From Mercenaria mercenaria (lineage: Eukaryota; Mollusca; Bivalvia; Venerida; Veneridae), in NCBI RefSeq assembly GCF_021730395.1, contig NW_026463138.1, positions 1-64,000 of the forward strand: a stretch of DNA of 64,000 nucleotides. The letters run 5' to 3'. Each line of letters begins with the position of its first letter. Positions within the stretch are counted from its first letter, which is position 1. Under the pieces are notes generated by a model. That model was given only the letters and a program-made list of their open reading frames with translations. It was not told where the DNA came from and did no database searches. This document shows, piece after piece, positions 46,095-57,779 of this stretch. The translations under genes and the position numbers were made by a program.

Positions 46095-48648
46095 ATGTGT
46101 AAAATAGGTTTTCTTTGCCCGTTGTTGGTATTTACCTATCACATTTTAGTCACTTCCTCCGTGAACTTGCATCAATTTTGCGGAAAGGCCTACAGGGAAA
46201 TTTATAAAAACTTCGATAAAACATCGGACTATATGAAATGTCAAAATCGTAAAATATTGAAGTCCGACGTTTACTTATCGAACTAGTAAGAAGTGTGTAT
46301 GTAACCTTCACTTTCACAAATGCTGGTATTTAAGGCATGAAGGTAGTTATTCGCCGGATATGCCATCATGGTCTACTCGGATTTAGTCCATATAAATAGA
46401 TCTTTTCCGACTAGTAAAACCTAGTTTCATGTCAAAAATCAGCTTTAATTATGCTTGTTTGTAAGAAGAATGTCTGTTGATGTTTTAAGCTACGTTATAT
46501 GCTTCAAAAAGTTAGTCTAAGCTGTTTGGTAAAGTTAAAGTAAAGCTTGTATTTCCTGCTGTCTACCTATAACATATTTGCATTTCCAAATAATGTTTAT
46601 TCAACAGAAACTACAAACTCATTGTGTACATAAATGCACTTCGCTTGTTTTCAAATTGCGCTTATCATTCAAGAAAGATAAAACAAACAAAAGTGCCATT
46701 GTGGTCCTACTGCTCACCAGGGTATCAAACGCTATTCTCTAAATAATCAGATCTCCAATAATTCAACTCCATTGGACCAATATTATTTATGTTTGCTATG
46801 TGTGAAGTTTGTTTTTTTTCTATAATTGTAAATTGAAGCATATTTACAGGAATTGCTAAATTGTGGTGATAAATTAGTAAATCAAAAGAATTATCAAGTG
46901 TAAATTAGAAGGATATGAAAATGATATTGTAAAATCAGAAGAATACAGGCAATGCACATCGTACAGTATCAGAATGCACTTACTGCAGGCACAACACACA
47001 AGTTCAACTCCAAACATTCAACACCTCCAAAGTTAAACTACAAGATCATTCTCCAAGTAATCAGATCGCCAAGATTTTAAATTTGCTCACCTCCCATGAC
47101 TGTTTGCTAGGTTTCAAGTATTTTTTTGTACATTTTCTAAATTGTGAGGCTTAATAGATAAATTAAACGAGAATTATGATTTGTTCTAGCAGGATTGGCA
47201 TATAAGTGAGAACTGTTCTAGAAATGTTCAGAATTCAAAAGCTACACATATATACCATCTTGGATGTACCTCTTGTAAGTACTAATTTAAAAATAGGTTG
47301 TTACATTAAATATCGAAACAAATATGTAAGTTAACCAGACGTGCATATGCAGCACGACCACCTGCTTAACTTTTAACGTGTAGCTTTTCGTGCTAAAGTG
47401 GACTATTAAAAGCAGATAATATACTACAGTTATATTTATTTATAAAAAGGAAATCTTAAACAAATGTTTTGACTCAATTGTACATAAATCTTACAAAGAT
47501 ATTAAAATGATAAAATAAAATGTTAAATAATAAAAAATATGAATTGGTCATTATAAAAGCTGTACAAAAATAAGGATAAAATAAGAATAAAGGTAAGTAA
47601 TTAAGAAAGCAAATTCTATTTTTAAAAGAAATAAAGCAGTTTATCATTTAGCTTACTCCTACACAGTGATCTCCCTTGTCATTCGAATCAGGTCAGGTAG
47701 AAAGAATCGCATGCAGATCTATATCCTATGCAATTAATAAAAATGATTCGGATCATATGCTGTTTTATTACCGATGAGTGCATTATGTATGAAGGCTAAA
47801 CTAGAGAAATATTTATTATACGTTTTGAACTATTTTTTCGCGGCATATTTTCGTGCGCTTCCATCACGTCTGGGTTTTTTTTCTGAAGTGTTTTAAAGGA
47901 ATACACCTTCGCTTTTCAACTTAGCCATGCTCGATAGATCAACAGACTTAAAAACATAATTTTAATACGAAATGACGCATTCTTTAGCCTTATTGCGTTT
48001 ACATACGTATGCAAATATCAACCGACTGTAGAACAATGTTCAGAAAAAGGTTTATATCAATAAGAATATATGTCGGTTAGCCAGAAAAAAAACGGGCAAA
48101 AACCTTACAGCGGATTAATCTGTCATTCATTGAAAATGGTTAGTCTGATATTTTTGCAAGCTCTGGAATACGGTAATTATAGGTCTCAACCACTTCGTGG
48201 TTTCAACCTAAAAGTAGAAATAAATGGTTCACTAGATAAGCCTACACAAATGCCACCCACTTAGCTGTGAATTTTCATATTAGGTGATATAATTATATAG
48301 GTTATCAATATTTTAACAACACTTATCTAAATTATTCATTTCAAGGTTAAATGCATCCGCGATAACCTATATATATATAATTTCACAATTGATACCCTAT
48401 TTTCAACATTGTATTCAATGTCTAGCAGCAGTAAATGTACATCGGATTTTAAATTAGCTGCTTATTGCAATTGCATGGAAAATACTAAAAAGACCCAATA
48501 TTATCTGCTACTGACTATATTGCAACAACTATGCTTTGCTGTAAATAAGCTGGTCATCTCTGGTAATTTTGATTTCACTGAAGATGAAAATCCATCGTGT
48601 TTTACATGTCCAAAGTATAGCATAGACATATTTGACTTTTATGACTAA
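46095..48648 (+). CDS. Predicted secreted 8-cysteine protein, two exons
   Basis: Exon 1 (46095-46285) starts MCKIGFLCPLLVFTYHILVT, a hydrophobic signal peptide with likely cleavage near residues 20-23, and ends at the donor GTAAGA with two bases (TA) of a split codon. Exon 2 (48426-48648) follows the acceptor AATGTCTAG and begins with C, which completes TAC (Tyr64) and keeps the frame to a stop at 48648. The product has 137 residues. After the signal peptide there are eight cysteines (29, 49, 68, 78, 80, 100, 122, 125), enough for four disulphides, and an acidic, aromatic tail ending FDFYD. AATAAA lies 212 bp past the stop. I recognise no family. The start codon context is weak (T at -3). Extra exons in the 2.1-kb intron cannot be excluded. 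The lipase gene follows on the same strand. Confidence 0.55.
46700..47220. repeat. Two diverged direct repeats inside the intron
   Basis: The segments around 46735-46930 and 47035-47220 share TCTCCAA.TAATCAGATC, GTTTGCTA.GT and a similar T-rich continuation. Noncoding. Confidence 0.5.
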
Positions 48649-48859
48649 CTTTCATGGTGATATTGCCGAATCTTTGAAAGACATTTATTTCAAATGGTGT
48701 AGGTAATATTTGTTTGAGTTAAAGATTTTTATGTTACGGAAGGTTCTGTTTTCAAACATTTCATGTCAGCATTTTCTCATAATATTATTAGTAAAAATGT
48801 ATAACTAAATTTTATTTTATTTTATGATACTTGCCAATTATTACTATAATGTATATTGT

Positions 48860-48865
48860 AATAAA
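48860..48865 (+). promoter_or_regulatory. Polyadenylation signal AATAAA
   Basis: A canonical hexamer 212 bp after the stop of the secreted-protein gene, followed by an A-rich tract. It supports that frame as a real 3' end. Confidence 0.6.
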
Positions 48866-49103
48866 GAGTGAAAAAAAAAAACAAAAAAAAAAACAAACTG
48901 GTGTGGCTAAGCTAAAATGGTGTCAGGTTCCAAAGATACGGTAGTTGAACTCAAACATTGTATCCGTTTATGTACTAAAAATACTGTACGAAAGAAGATG
49001 AATAACGTCTGTAATTCATTTTAAAGACATCTCTATCAGTAAGACCAACCGTTATCAAATATATAATAACTTAACTGATAATAAATCAGTCAAATAGGTA
49101 AAA

Positions 49104-50384
49104 ATGAAGCAAGCAATGTTTAGGATATTTCTTTATTTTCTGCAGCTATCGCTGATATTTAGTGACTGTAGGGATTATAGTAGCTATATAGAATGTACTA
49201 AACAAAAATCTTGGACGAAAAATTGTCGCTGGTGTCCATTGGACAGAAAATGTCACGCCCATGCATCACTTTTAAATGCATGTAAATCTAAAATGAATAT
49301 AAAACAACCAGCAATGTGTTATGAAGAAGGCTATGGATTATATAATCCTGCTACAGCATTTGTCAACACTCTCTTTTCTGCAGCAGCTTATACACATGAA
49401 CCACAACAATGTCTTGATAGGATTTATCCAGACGTCGGATTTGAAGTCGTTGATATAATTGGAAGACGTTGTGATGACTTTGTGTTTGATTATGGCGAAT
49501 GTTTTGCTTATACAGCGATTTCTCATACACTGAAAGTAATTCTTTTAGCTTATCGCGGTACCACGTCGACAAAACAGTTAATGGATGAAATTTTGACAGT
49601 ACTTTTTATACCTAAACAAAAGTTCATCACCGGCGGAAAAGTCCAGAAATATTTCAAGTCTGCTCATGATAAACTTTATTCCTGCTCTAAAAAAAGTATT
49701 TCAGATATGGTCAGTCAATACCCAGATTATGACGTCGCGATAACAGGACACTCACTTGGAGGTGCTTTAGCGTCATTAGCTTCAGCTCGTCTAGTGAAAG
49801 ATAATGTTGTAGCTCCGAGCAGAATGTCGCTTTACACATTTGGAATGCCACGTGTTGGAAACAAAGAATATGCTTTCCAGCATGATAAACTTGTAAATAA
49901 CAGTTGGAGAGTTGTGCATTGCAGAGATATAGTAAGCCATCTTCCCACGTGTAACTTGGTAGCCGGCTGTAGTGTCACGAATGGGCCGTATCACCACAGG
50001 ACCGAAATATATTACAGTAGCAAGCAAATGGATGTTTTTTTATACTACCGTCAATGTGAAGGAAATGATGATAGACAGTGCAGTAACAGGGCTATAAGAG
50101 ACGACCCTTGCACCACTGACATGAATATCTGCATAAAGTATCATAAACATTATTTTGGGATTGCAGTTGGAAGTTATTGCAACGAAGGTGGGGGCGTGTA
50201 CGGTTTTGCTGCTCCGAAATACGTGTCTCAGTTTCGAAACGACACATGCCAGCGGATACATAATGGATCAAATACCGTTAATAAAACCATTCTGATAATT
50301 AATATTGTTGTTGGAGTTGTTGGTTGTTTCGTGATTGTATGTTGTTCTGCATGGTGTTATCATAAATGTAAAAAGAAATGTTAG
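49104..50384 (+). CDS. Class-3 lipase, secreted head with PSI-like domain and C-terminal membrane anchor
   Basis: An intact, intronless frame of 426 codons. The ATG is fixed by an in-frame TAG at 49095-49097 and has A at -3. Residues 1-20 are a signal peptide. Residues 22-60 form a PSI-like cysteine module (C22, C31, C41, C44, C50, C60; the core CRWCPLDRKC). The alpha/beta-hydrolase follows: AYRGTTS at 149-155 (oxyanion region), GHSLGG at 215-220 with nucleophile Ser217, FGMPRVGN at 246-253, Asp275 in RDIVSHLP, and His347 in YHKHYFG as the probable third triad member. Residues 396-416 are a membrane helix, then a short tail with Cys and Lys, perhaps palmitoylated. Sequons occur at N265, N379, N387 and N393. 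The family hydrolyses acylglycerols. The true substrate is unknown. The topology implies that the catalytic domain is extracellular or lumenal. Confidence 0.93.
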   Translation: MKQAMFRIFLYFLQLSLIFSDCRDYSSYIECTKQKSWTKNCRWCPLDRKCHAHASLLNACKSKMNIKQPAMCYEEGYGLYNPATAFVNTLFSAAAYTHEPQQCLDRIYPDVGFEVVDIIGRRCDDFVFDYGECFAYTAISHTLKVILLAYRGTTSTKQLMDEILTVLFIPKQKFITGGKVQKYFKSAHDKLYSCSKKSISDMVSQYPDYDVAITGHSLGGALASLASARLVKDNVVAPSRMSLYTFGMPRVGNKEYAFQHDKLVNNSWRVVHCRDIVSHLPTCNLVAGCSVTNGPYHHRTEIYYSSKQMDVFLYYRQCEGNDDRQCSNRAIRDDPCTTDMNICIKYHKHYFGIAVGSYCNEGGGVYGFAAPKYVSQFRNDTCQRIHNGSNTVNKTILIINIVVGVVGCFVIVCCSAWCYHKCKKKC

Positions 50385-50761
50385 AGTATTGTGAGATAAA
50401 CTGAATTCACTGTTGGACATATTGCTCAGTAATAATATATGTATCAGACATATTTTGCTCGATGAGCTATCAGATTTTCAATGATTACAGCAGAAGGCTT
50501 AATCACTTGTGTCATTGTTCATTTTATTAGGAGCTTCAAGATTTGACTTCCTTTAAAGATTCAATATGCGAGATACTTTCAAGTATTCAGTGTAACACAT
50601 TTGTCTATTGTAACATGGACATGTTCTTCTGTATTAATATGACGTTCGAAGGCTAGACATCAGTTTAAAAAAGAAAACTATATTGATGTATTACACTCGT
50701 TGCAAGTAAGTTTTCGTTTCTAAAATGTGTACGGAAAGTTTAATTTCAATCAGAATAGTGA

Positions 50762-50767
50762 ATTAAA
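50762..50767 (+). promoter_or_regulatory. Possible polyadenylation signal ATTAAA
   Basis: The first good poly(A) signal variant after the lipase stop, 378 bp downstream. No AATAAA occurs between. Tentative. Confidence 0.3.
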
Positions 50768-50929
50768 ATAGCAAAAACATGGTTAGTGTTATGTTGTTGT
50801 TTTTTTGGGGGGTCATATTCAACATGTTTAATGGTGAATGCCAAGAAGAAGAAGAGTCATATATGTTTATTGCTGTTACAGAAATGTGGTTGATTTCAGA
50901 TTTTTTGTAAAGTAAAAAGTTATATATTT

Positions 50930-51430
50930 TTATACTCCCGTCTCTGAAAGAGCGGGAGATAGTATGTGAACACCCGTGGTGGGCGGGCAGGCAGTCGGCG
51001 CCCATAAGCATGACCATGTTTATGGGCATAAAAGTTTTGCCTAGTCCGATTACCATAAAAATATTCTTGGATTATCTCGAAATCTGCAAATTTAGCCTTG
51101 TCTGCCCTCTAAGTCAAACAGTTTTCATCCTATCTTTACCGAACTTGGTGACAATGTTTGTTGGCGTAATAGTTATCTCGGCCAAGTTTTATAATTAGCC
51201 AAATGCCTCTAAGCACTCTGGGCTTACGGACCTTGAATAACTTGAAAAAAATGCGACTTTAGCCATGTCCGCTCTCTAGGTCGAACAATTTTCTTCCGAT
51301 CTTCACCAAACTTGCCGATAATGTTAGTGGGTATAATATCTCAGTCAATTCCGATATTCAGCAAAATCGGCCAAGACACTCTCGGTTTATGACCCTTGAA
51401 ATATGCCAAATGACGGGCGTATTTTGTGAC
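50930..51430. repeat. Dispersed repeat with palindromic start and internal repeats
   Basis: It begins with the inverted pair CTCCCG...CGGGAG around TCTCTGAAAGAG. Two internal units share TTAGCC.TGTC.GC.CTCTA, TC.AACA.TTTTC.TCC and ACTTG..GA.AATGTT, about 170-190 bp apart. I recall this type from bivalve genomes. Confidence 0.6.
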
Positions 51431-51457
51431 AGTCTGGTAGTCTTATTTATTCATACA

Positions 51458-51460
<3 letters not shown>

Positions 51461-51501
<41 letters not shown>

Positions 51502-51535
51502 TAATATGATAATATTATTAATAATAATAATAAAA
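51461..51535. repeat. AAT microsatellite
   Basis: Thirteen uninterrupted AAT units (51461-51499), then an imperfect continuation. Confidence 0.95.
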
Positions 51536-53257
51536 ATATGAAAAGAAACAATAATACTGCATTTTTTTATGTCAGATTAGTTATTACTTTTGGTAAAGTA
51601 CAAAGTCACCTACATGTAATATAATGTTAATACAAACCAAAATACCAAAAGCCAACTTAGAAACATCCAAATATGAGTGCGTATGACCGTGTAAATGAAA
51701 AATTCAATGATACTCTAGCAATAAACTTGTTGCAAAAACAGTCCACAGTAACAGATCTAAACGAGAAAACAATAAGTAGAACTAAACAGAATCTAATCAC
51801 CATAGTGAACAAACTATTTTTTATTTCAAATGTTCTTTAAAGGATAAAGTAAATCATATTATATTTTCTTCTCTATATTATGTGATATGTTACCGTGACA
51901 TATTTTGTTTATTATAATAATAATAACATGATTCAATAATTTTGCCGAACGACCGGGGAATCTTCGAGAAAAGCAAATAGTTAGCGTAAAAAGAAGTGTT
52001 CCAAGTCTCAATTTCATACTTACATAGTCTTTATTGGTCATAGTAAAAAGTTAATTTGAAAACGTGTTCTGTGGTCATTTTTGGTTGGCTTGAATTAAAA
52101 TTCTAAAATATATTGGCTAACAGTTGACGGGGACGGAAGATGGAGTGGGTCATGATTCCTTGTGTTTGAGCATAATTGTTTGTATGAAGAGATCTTAACA
52201 AGTTAGTGTTGCGAAAGAAATAATGTGTATTTAACACACATCCGTTGGCTTTAAATACCATTGTATTACAACATTCTATTTCAAAAGTGTTTGAAAATAG
52301 CAACCAATGTTACTTTATTTATATATCTAGTGAAATAGTAAATCTTTTAAATGTTCACCACTCAAGTTTGCGAGGTAATAACCAGCACGTATCATTTTTG
52401 TACATAAACCAAAAGTTACTTAATACATGGCTATACCCCAGCAGAGCTATTGTAAAAGTGTCTTCTTACGGTTGTAAGCGGACACTTTATAGCGAGCTCG
52501 AAGAGCAGGCCCGAAGGGCCATCTCGAGAATCGAGCTTTACGGTAACGCAAGTATACTTTCACACTTGGTGGTGGATTTTAAAAGTTTCGTCGGAAGTTT
52601 TTAAGGAGCGCACCCTAGCGGACAGGTGCTCACAGGAAATACTTCTTTCCGGAGTGAATACAGAACTTCATTCAGTTGCAAAAATTATTCATCACTCAAC
52701 AATAATGAAAGAATGATTTCTAGTTGTTTGAAAAAAAATATTATATCACTTAAAAGATCTAGCATCGGCCAGAAAAACGGAAAAAATGTCATTAATAAGT
52801 AGAAAGAAACGGGAACGCGGTAATGACGTCACCGTGACACCGGATTCCCATAAATTTTGCAACGTATGATATTCACTGTTATAGGTATGGTGACACTAAA
52901 TGTAGACTTTTTCGAGTGAATCGGTTCTCCTGAATTCTTGTGAGCAGTGAATAGTTTCTTTGTGACAATTAAATGATGCATAATATTGTTAGCTAAATCC
53001 GATTTCTTTCAGTTCGCTTTGAGGCTTTGCCTTATTTCATATTAAATAGAACTGACTTGTATGAACGCACTTTCTCATTTAACTACCTGCACGTGAAAGT
53101 CGTGAACGAAGTCATAAACTGTGCTAGATGTAAGAATGTGCATTTTCAAGGTGAATTAATTTTTGGCTATCTTCTGTTGAAGGTATCAATATTTAAGAAT
53201 TACAATGCAAATAAAACTTTTTAAACAACACAAGAAAGAATTATTAATTTCAACTTA
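51536..53257. other. No supported gene
   Basis: A plus frame of 119 codons (52245-52604) has no domain and ends in palindromic repeat-like sequence (GCCCGAAGGGC near 52509). A minus-strand ATG followed by five codons and GTAAGT (52024-52041) could be a first exon but stands alone. Confidence 0.35.
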
Positions 53258-53304
53258 CAAACAGAACAGCAACGATAGCTTTAGACCGTAGTCTGCATAG
53301 AACA
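53258..53304 (-). CDS. Tentative exon, partner of 54515-54652
   Basis: The minus-strand acceptor ATATAACTGCAG is followed by 47 bp and the donor GTAAGTTG. If joined to the exon at 54515, the frame reads VLCRLRSKAIVAVLF and leaves in phase 0. The phases agree, but no family is recognised and the exon is short. Confidence 0.25.
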
Positions 53305-53420
53305 TCTGCAGTTATATCTGACAAATAAAACATTAAGTGGGTCGCGTCATTTGAAAACTACGGTGTTCGGTTAAGGCCAGCGATTGCTCCCTATGAAGGC
53401 GAACGCACGATTGTATGATG

Positions 53421-53514
53421 ACGAAGCGCGACAGTACATTGACGATAACACAACAGTCCGATGGCGGAGTGCGACAGTATGATGGTGACAGTCCATCGTA
53501 CTGTAGCGCTTCGC
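53421..53514. repeat. Inverted repeat with 17-bp arms
   Basis: ACGAAGCGCGACAGTAC (53421-53437) and GTACTGTAGCGCTTCGC (53498-53514) are inverted with two mismatches. The loop repeats GTGCGACAGTATGATGG-like words. Frames inside on both strands are artefacts of this structure. Confidence 0.7.
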
Positions 53515-53696
53515 CATCGCATCTTCGTTCTTCACCATCGAACTGTTGCCTTCCTGTCAATCATCCGCAGAAGTTATTTGTACGACGTATTACCGCCCGA
53601 GTGTATAAATAGTGTTAAAACACGGTTTTTCTTATTTCGATTCTAATATGCCCTTAATCTAAAACAATAGATACAATGTAGTAGCGTTTTTTGTTT

Positions 53697-53850
53697 GTTT
53701 TTTTTTTTTTTTTGGTTGGGGGAGTGGGGGAGACAATTATAGGTCATATGGCGACTTTCAAGCTTTGAATTGTTGAAGAAGACCCCAGATTTGAAGTCAG
53801 TGACCTTAACCACTCGGCCACGGAGTGCCCTAGCGCTCTTTTTTGGTGGC
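53697..53850 (-). mobile_element. tRNA-derived SINE (Ser/Leu-like head)
   Basis: On the minus strand CGTGGCCGAGTGGTTAAGG forms an A box of the Ser/Leu type. It is followed by a body with GAAAGTCGCCATATGACCT and an A-rich tail (the T run at about 53698-53713 on the plus strand). The body phrase is shared with the SINE at 63455. Confidence 0.7.
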
Positions 53851-54514
53851 AACAAAAGCTTTGACGGCACCGCACGTTTGACGTTAACGTGATGTCATTT
53901 TAACGTAAGCTTGTTTTAACAGAGATTAACATATTCATATTGCATATTTGTATAAGAATTACTAATAATCTTGTGTAACGTAAATTTACAAGAAAAATCC
54001 AATCTTATTGAACAGAACAGAACAGAACCAAAATTTATTGTAGGAATTTCAGATTACAAAACCATTATCGAAAACAAACAACTGTGTTCTAGAACTAATC
54101 AAATATTATTTCTATTAGGGCCTAAATATTTTTGATTTCTCACGAGAAGAGTATTGGTTATTTGTTTATAAATAACACACTGCCCGGTGATATTCGTTTG
54201 AGTATTGTGTTCAAGTTAGATACACAATGATTTAGGAAGGGCGATATTAGAGTGTAATCAAAGTTTACATGAAGCAGGCATTCATCGATCCTTAAAGAGC
54301 ATTATATGCTCAGGTGAGCTTAGTAACCATTCTTTTTTTTAGCCTAAATAGCTTACTTTACATCATGTGGCCTCTTCCGTTTAACAGGTTGTTTTTAAAT
54401 GTATTGCTAACAGATATTATAGACCCCTTTTACAAAGTCCAAGATTAAATTCACAACAAAGCTGCATTAAACTGTTAAAAAGTAATATTCATAAACATAT
54501 AAAATATATCGTAC
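53851..54514. other. No gene seen
   Basis: No supported feature, apart from a short ACAGA repeat near 54015-54026. Confidence 0.4.
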
Positions 54515-54652
54515 CTACATTACAAAATGACACATCCAGCAACGGAGCTCCGATGTAAACAGTTAGGGATGGTACTAAGAGGTCTAGGATTTCGTCTTGT
54601 TCGTTTGTTTCCTCGTCAAAAAAGCGTCTGTCATTTTTAAGAACTTGTATAT
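54515..54652 (-). CDS. Tentative exon of an unrecognised minus-strand gene
   Basis: The minus-strand acceptor ACATCACTGCAAG is followed by 138 bp with one long open frame: IQVLKNDRRFFDEETNEQ, then an acidic and hydrophobic stretch ending LLDVSFCNV, before a donor reading GTAG/GTACGA. The exon is phase 1-1 and splices in frame to the candidate at 53258 (G plus AT gives Asp). The other two frames are closed. The composition looks protein-like, but the donor is only fair and no start exon was found upstream. Confidence 0.35.
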
Positions 54653-56486
54653 CTTGCAGTGATGTTTACCAATGTACAAACACATATACAGCCAGCCGTT
54701 TGAATTTGAATGTACGAACATTTCGGGTCATACCGCTATACAATTGTATATATGACATCATTTTACCGTCTTGTACACACAACAGGAGCAAATCAAATAA
54801 AGACCTACCGTGAGCCCTCTTTTCACAAAAGAAATTACCGTTTTATAGAGTAAAATCTTGCGTGAACTCCGTTTGCCAATGCATAATCTTGTCCGTGTTA
54901 TGTCAATACAGTAGCCTGTCTTTGTGATACTATACATGATGACAAAGTCATGCATTTAATATTCCTGAAATTATTTTATTGTATTTGACCTTTAAGTATG
55001 AGAAAATTTCCCCGTTTTATAGCAATTATAATTTTCTAAACATTTAATTTCATTTTGCAAAGTTTTGCAGGCTGTAACTTTGAAAATATTTATATCTGTC
55101 GCCAAATTTTACCTCAACGATGCAACAGTTTCTTCTAGCTATTAAAGTCCTATACTTCCATTGATTTTATGTGAAAATAGGCAGAACAGCTATGTAAATG
55201 AATAATACCTGTAATTACATTGTTCTACTTTCAATAATAGTAAATGAACATGTTAAGGCAAAAGTCATAAAGGAAGGCAATAAAAATAATTGTATAAGCA
55301 ATACATCCTAATATTTTAATCAAAAAGGAAATCGTTGCAAAATACATGTATATGGGAAACAATTATAGAAAATAAGATTCAACAAGAAATCAGTACATTT
55401 TGATAATGTAAAAAGCATGGCAACAACCTTTTAAGCAAAACTTAGATAATTTCATCTTTACATATCTTTAATTTCATGCGAGGGCCCTGCGAAAAGTTCT
55501 GACACTTCCGTCGTTTTATCCAACTTGAAGGTGTTTTTAAAACGCCCCATTGCGCTTGAATAGTGTGCCCTACAGCTAACGATGTCTGTTTATTTCTTAA
55601 GAAATCCGAAAACAATGGCAGGAATTTTGTCAGGACCCTCGTATTAAAACCTCTAATAATTATGATATAAAAATGGCTATCCAACAGTTTTTTTATCACA
55701 TTTTAAAAATGTATTGCACATAAAAGAGGCTGAAATAAGGAAATAGTAATTAATATACATTTATTGTAACTTTAGAGATTTATTTTGACACAAGCGCTTA
55801 AGGAAATAATTACTTGAACGATGAGTACAATACTCGCTTACACGATTTAGCTATTTGTGGCGTAGATGTATGGATAGAATTTGACAAATTGTCATTAAGA
55901 TACGAGTAAATGACTACATAATTAAAATTGTTGGTTGCTTAAAAACTTACAGCAGAACAAATAGTTTTAAAACAATAGACATATACATGTAAAAACAGAA
56001 AATTGAACCAGTACTTTATCAAATTTATGGTACTTGTTAGAGGAAATACTTAGTTTTAATAATCGTTCATTCTTTTTAATAAGACGGAATTCTGTTTTGA
56101 TATCAAATTAATATTTTTCATATCATAAACTATATGTTATATCTCTTAAAAAATAAAGGTATATTTGTACTTAGAAAATGATAGGTAATGTGCTCCATTT
56201 GCAGTGAACGAAAAAATATATTTCAAAATATTTCAGCTGACTCGACTAGTAGATTAATACAGTCTTTCGAAGATTCTAATTATTTAATTGTTGCTCTAAC
56301 ATTGCTATTTATTTTAGGGTGGTGATTTTTTTTCTGTTCCTTTTTCCAAGTACACAAGGCATCAAGGTCTTTAGCAATTGAGTTTGACTGGCTATACTGT
56401 TTACTTGTTACAAGACTCATTGTGCATGTAGTAACAGTTTCTAGTGTGTTTTCCTTTTTTATTTATTTTTTTACATCGTTACTACA
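54653..56486. other. No supported gene
   Basis: Minus frames at 54758-54955 and 55442-55699 are open, but I see neither domains nor convincing splice partners. Confidence 0.35.
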
Positions 56487-56700
56487 ATATTTAGGTTTTA
56501 TCATGTTGAAGGGTTTGAAATAAGCGAGTTGCGGTATCTTTCGACAGTCTGTGGCTTTAATGAAATATAATGCTTTTTACCGCTTTTGTAAACTAAAATA
56601 TTTAGGTTTTATTATATTGAAGGGTTTGAAATAAGCGAGTTGCGGTATCTTTCGACAGTCTGTGGCTTTAATGAAATATAATTCATTTTATCCCGTTTGT
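56487..56700. repeat. 111-bp tandem duplication
   Basis: ATATTTAGGTTTTAT.AT.TTGAAG through GGCTTTAATGAAATATAAT occurs twice at an offset of 111 bp with very few differences. Recent, noncoding. Confidence 0.9.
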
Positions 56701-57109
56701 AATTATACTGTATTGCAGATATTATAGGCATCTTGGTAAATAATGCATATAGATTGAAAAATTGGTTCTAATTAGTTTACACCCGATCAGATCTGGTGTA
56801 TTTATTGATGTTTAGACCACCTCTTGTATTTTTGTGCCAATATTATTGATCGCTTTTTTTATTTTCTTATTGAAGATTTTCGGCTCATGAATGTAAAAAA
56901 AAAAGGGTCATAATTAGCACTTTGAGCTCAAACTTTAGAGAACGTGCTTGTCATACCGAGTGTATTGGTTTTCTTAAACGTGGTCATATATCGGCAAAAA
57001 TCGTCAATTAACCTCTTATCCAATGACATGCGTTAAAGTAGCATTCAAAAATATCTAGTCACTGTTAAGGGCATTCACATACTTAACCGATCGTGCACAA
57101 TGTACACAT

Positions 57110-57290
57110 TATATTTACTTAAACCCATATCCTGAAAAGTTTCTTGAATGAACTTGCCCATCTTTTAATTTGGACAGTACCATTAATTGTTAAAAGGGGC
57201 GCTCCCCAAAGAAATACTGACTGAATCGCAAACAGTGCGGACCTTGATTAGACTGTGCGTGGATGTGCGGGCTGATCAGATTCAAGCATG
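57110..57290 (+). repeat. Dispersed repeat
   Basis: ACTGACTGAATCGCAAACAG, GCGGACCTTGATTAGACTG and GTGCGGGCTGATCAGATTC follow the same order as in 36235-36460. Confidence 0.6.
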
Positions 57291-57779
57291 ATATGGGGTA
57301 ATATCGTAAAAGATGAATAGATTGGTTTTATTGCTGTAAGTAATGCAAAATTATCTCGCATTAATGTTCCGTACATTTCACACAATAATAAAGACCTGCA
57401 CAAAATTCATCATTTAAATGTTTTGGCTGACGTAGGTCTATTTTTTTTATCCACATATTCATTCTGTCAGTGTCCTTGATAATTACAAAAAGTATTGATA
57501 TGAAACTTAAATTACTGTATTTCATTAATGGTATACCGTATAGGAGAGATCGTACAAATCCGTTGTATTTTCTATTTTTAGAACTTAGAACACGTAGGTC
57601 GGGTGGGCAGACGCCGAGGGTCCATGTGTTTTTTTTTGTTTTTGTTTTTTTGTTAAAAAGTGATGTTTTTCTAACGGCTTAAAATTTCTTAAAACACAAA
57701 TGATATCAATAATGTTTTTTTATCAATAGGAATGAAATAAAACAATACGCAAACAATCTACAATTTCGGCATAATAAAA

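Noticed and set aside
48070-48264. Middle exon for the secreted-protein gene
   Set aside because: The entry phase fits, but no donor leaves in the phase needed by the 48426 exon.
52245-52604. 119-codon plus-strand open frame
   Set aside because: Composition is not protein-like, and the end overlaps palindromic repeat sequence.
55442-55699. 85-codon minus-strand frame with a possible terminal exon
   Set aside because: No acceptor or partner exon I could defend, and no nearby AATAAA.
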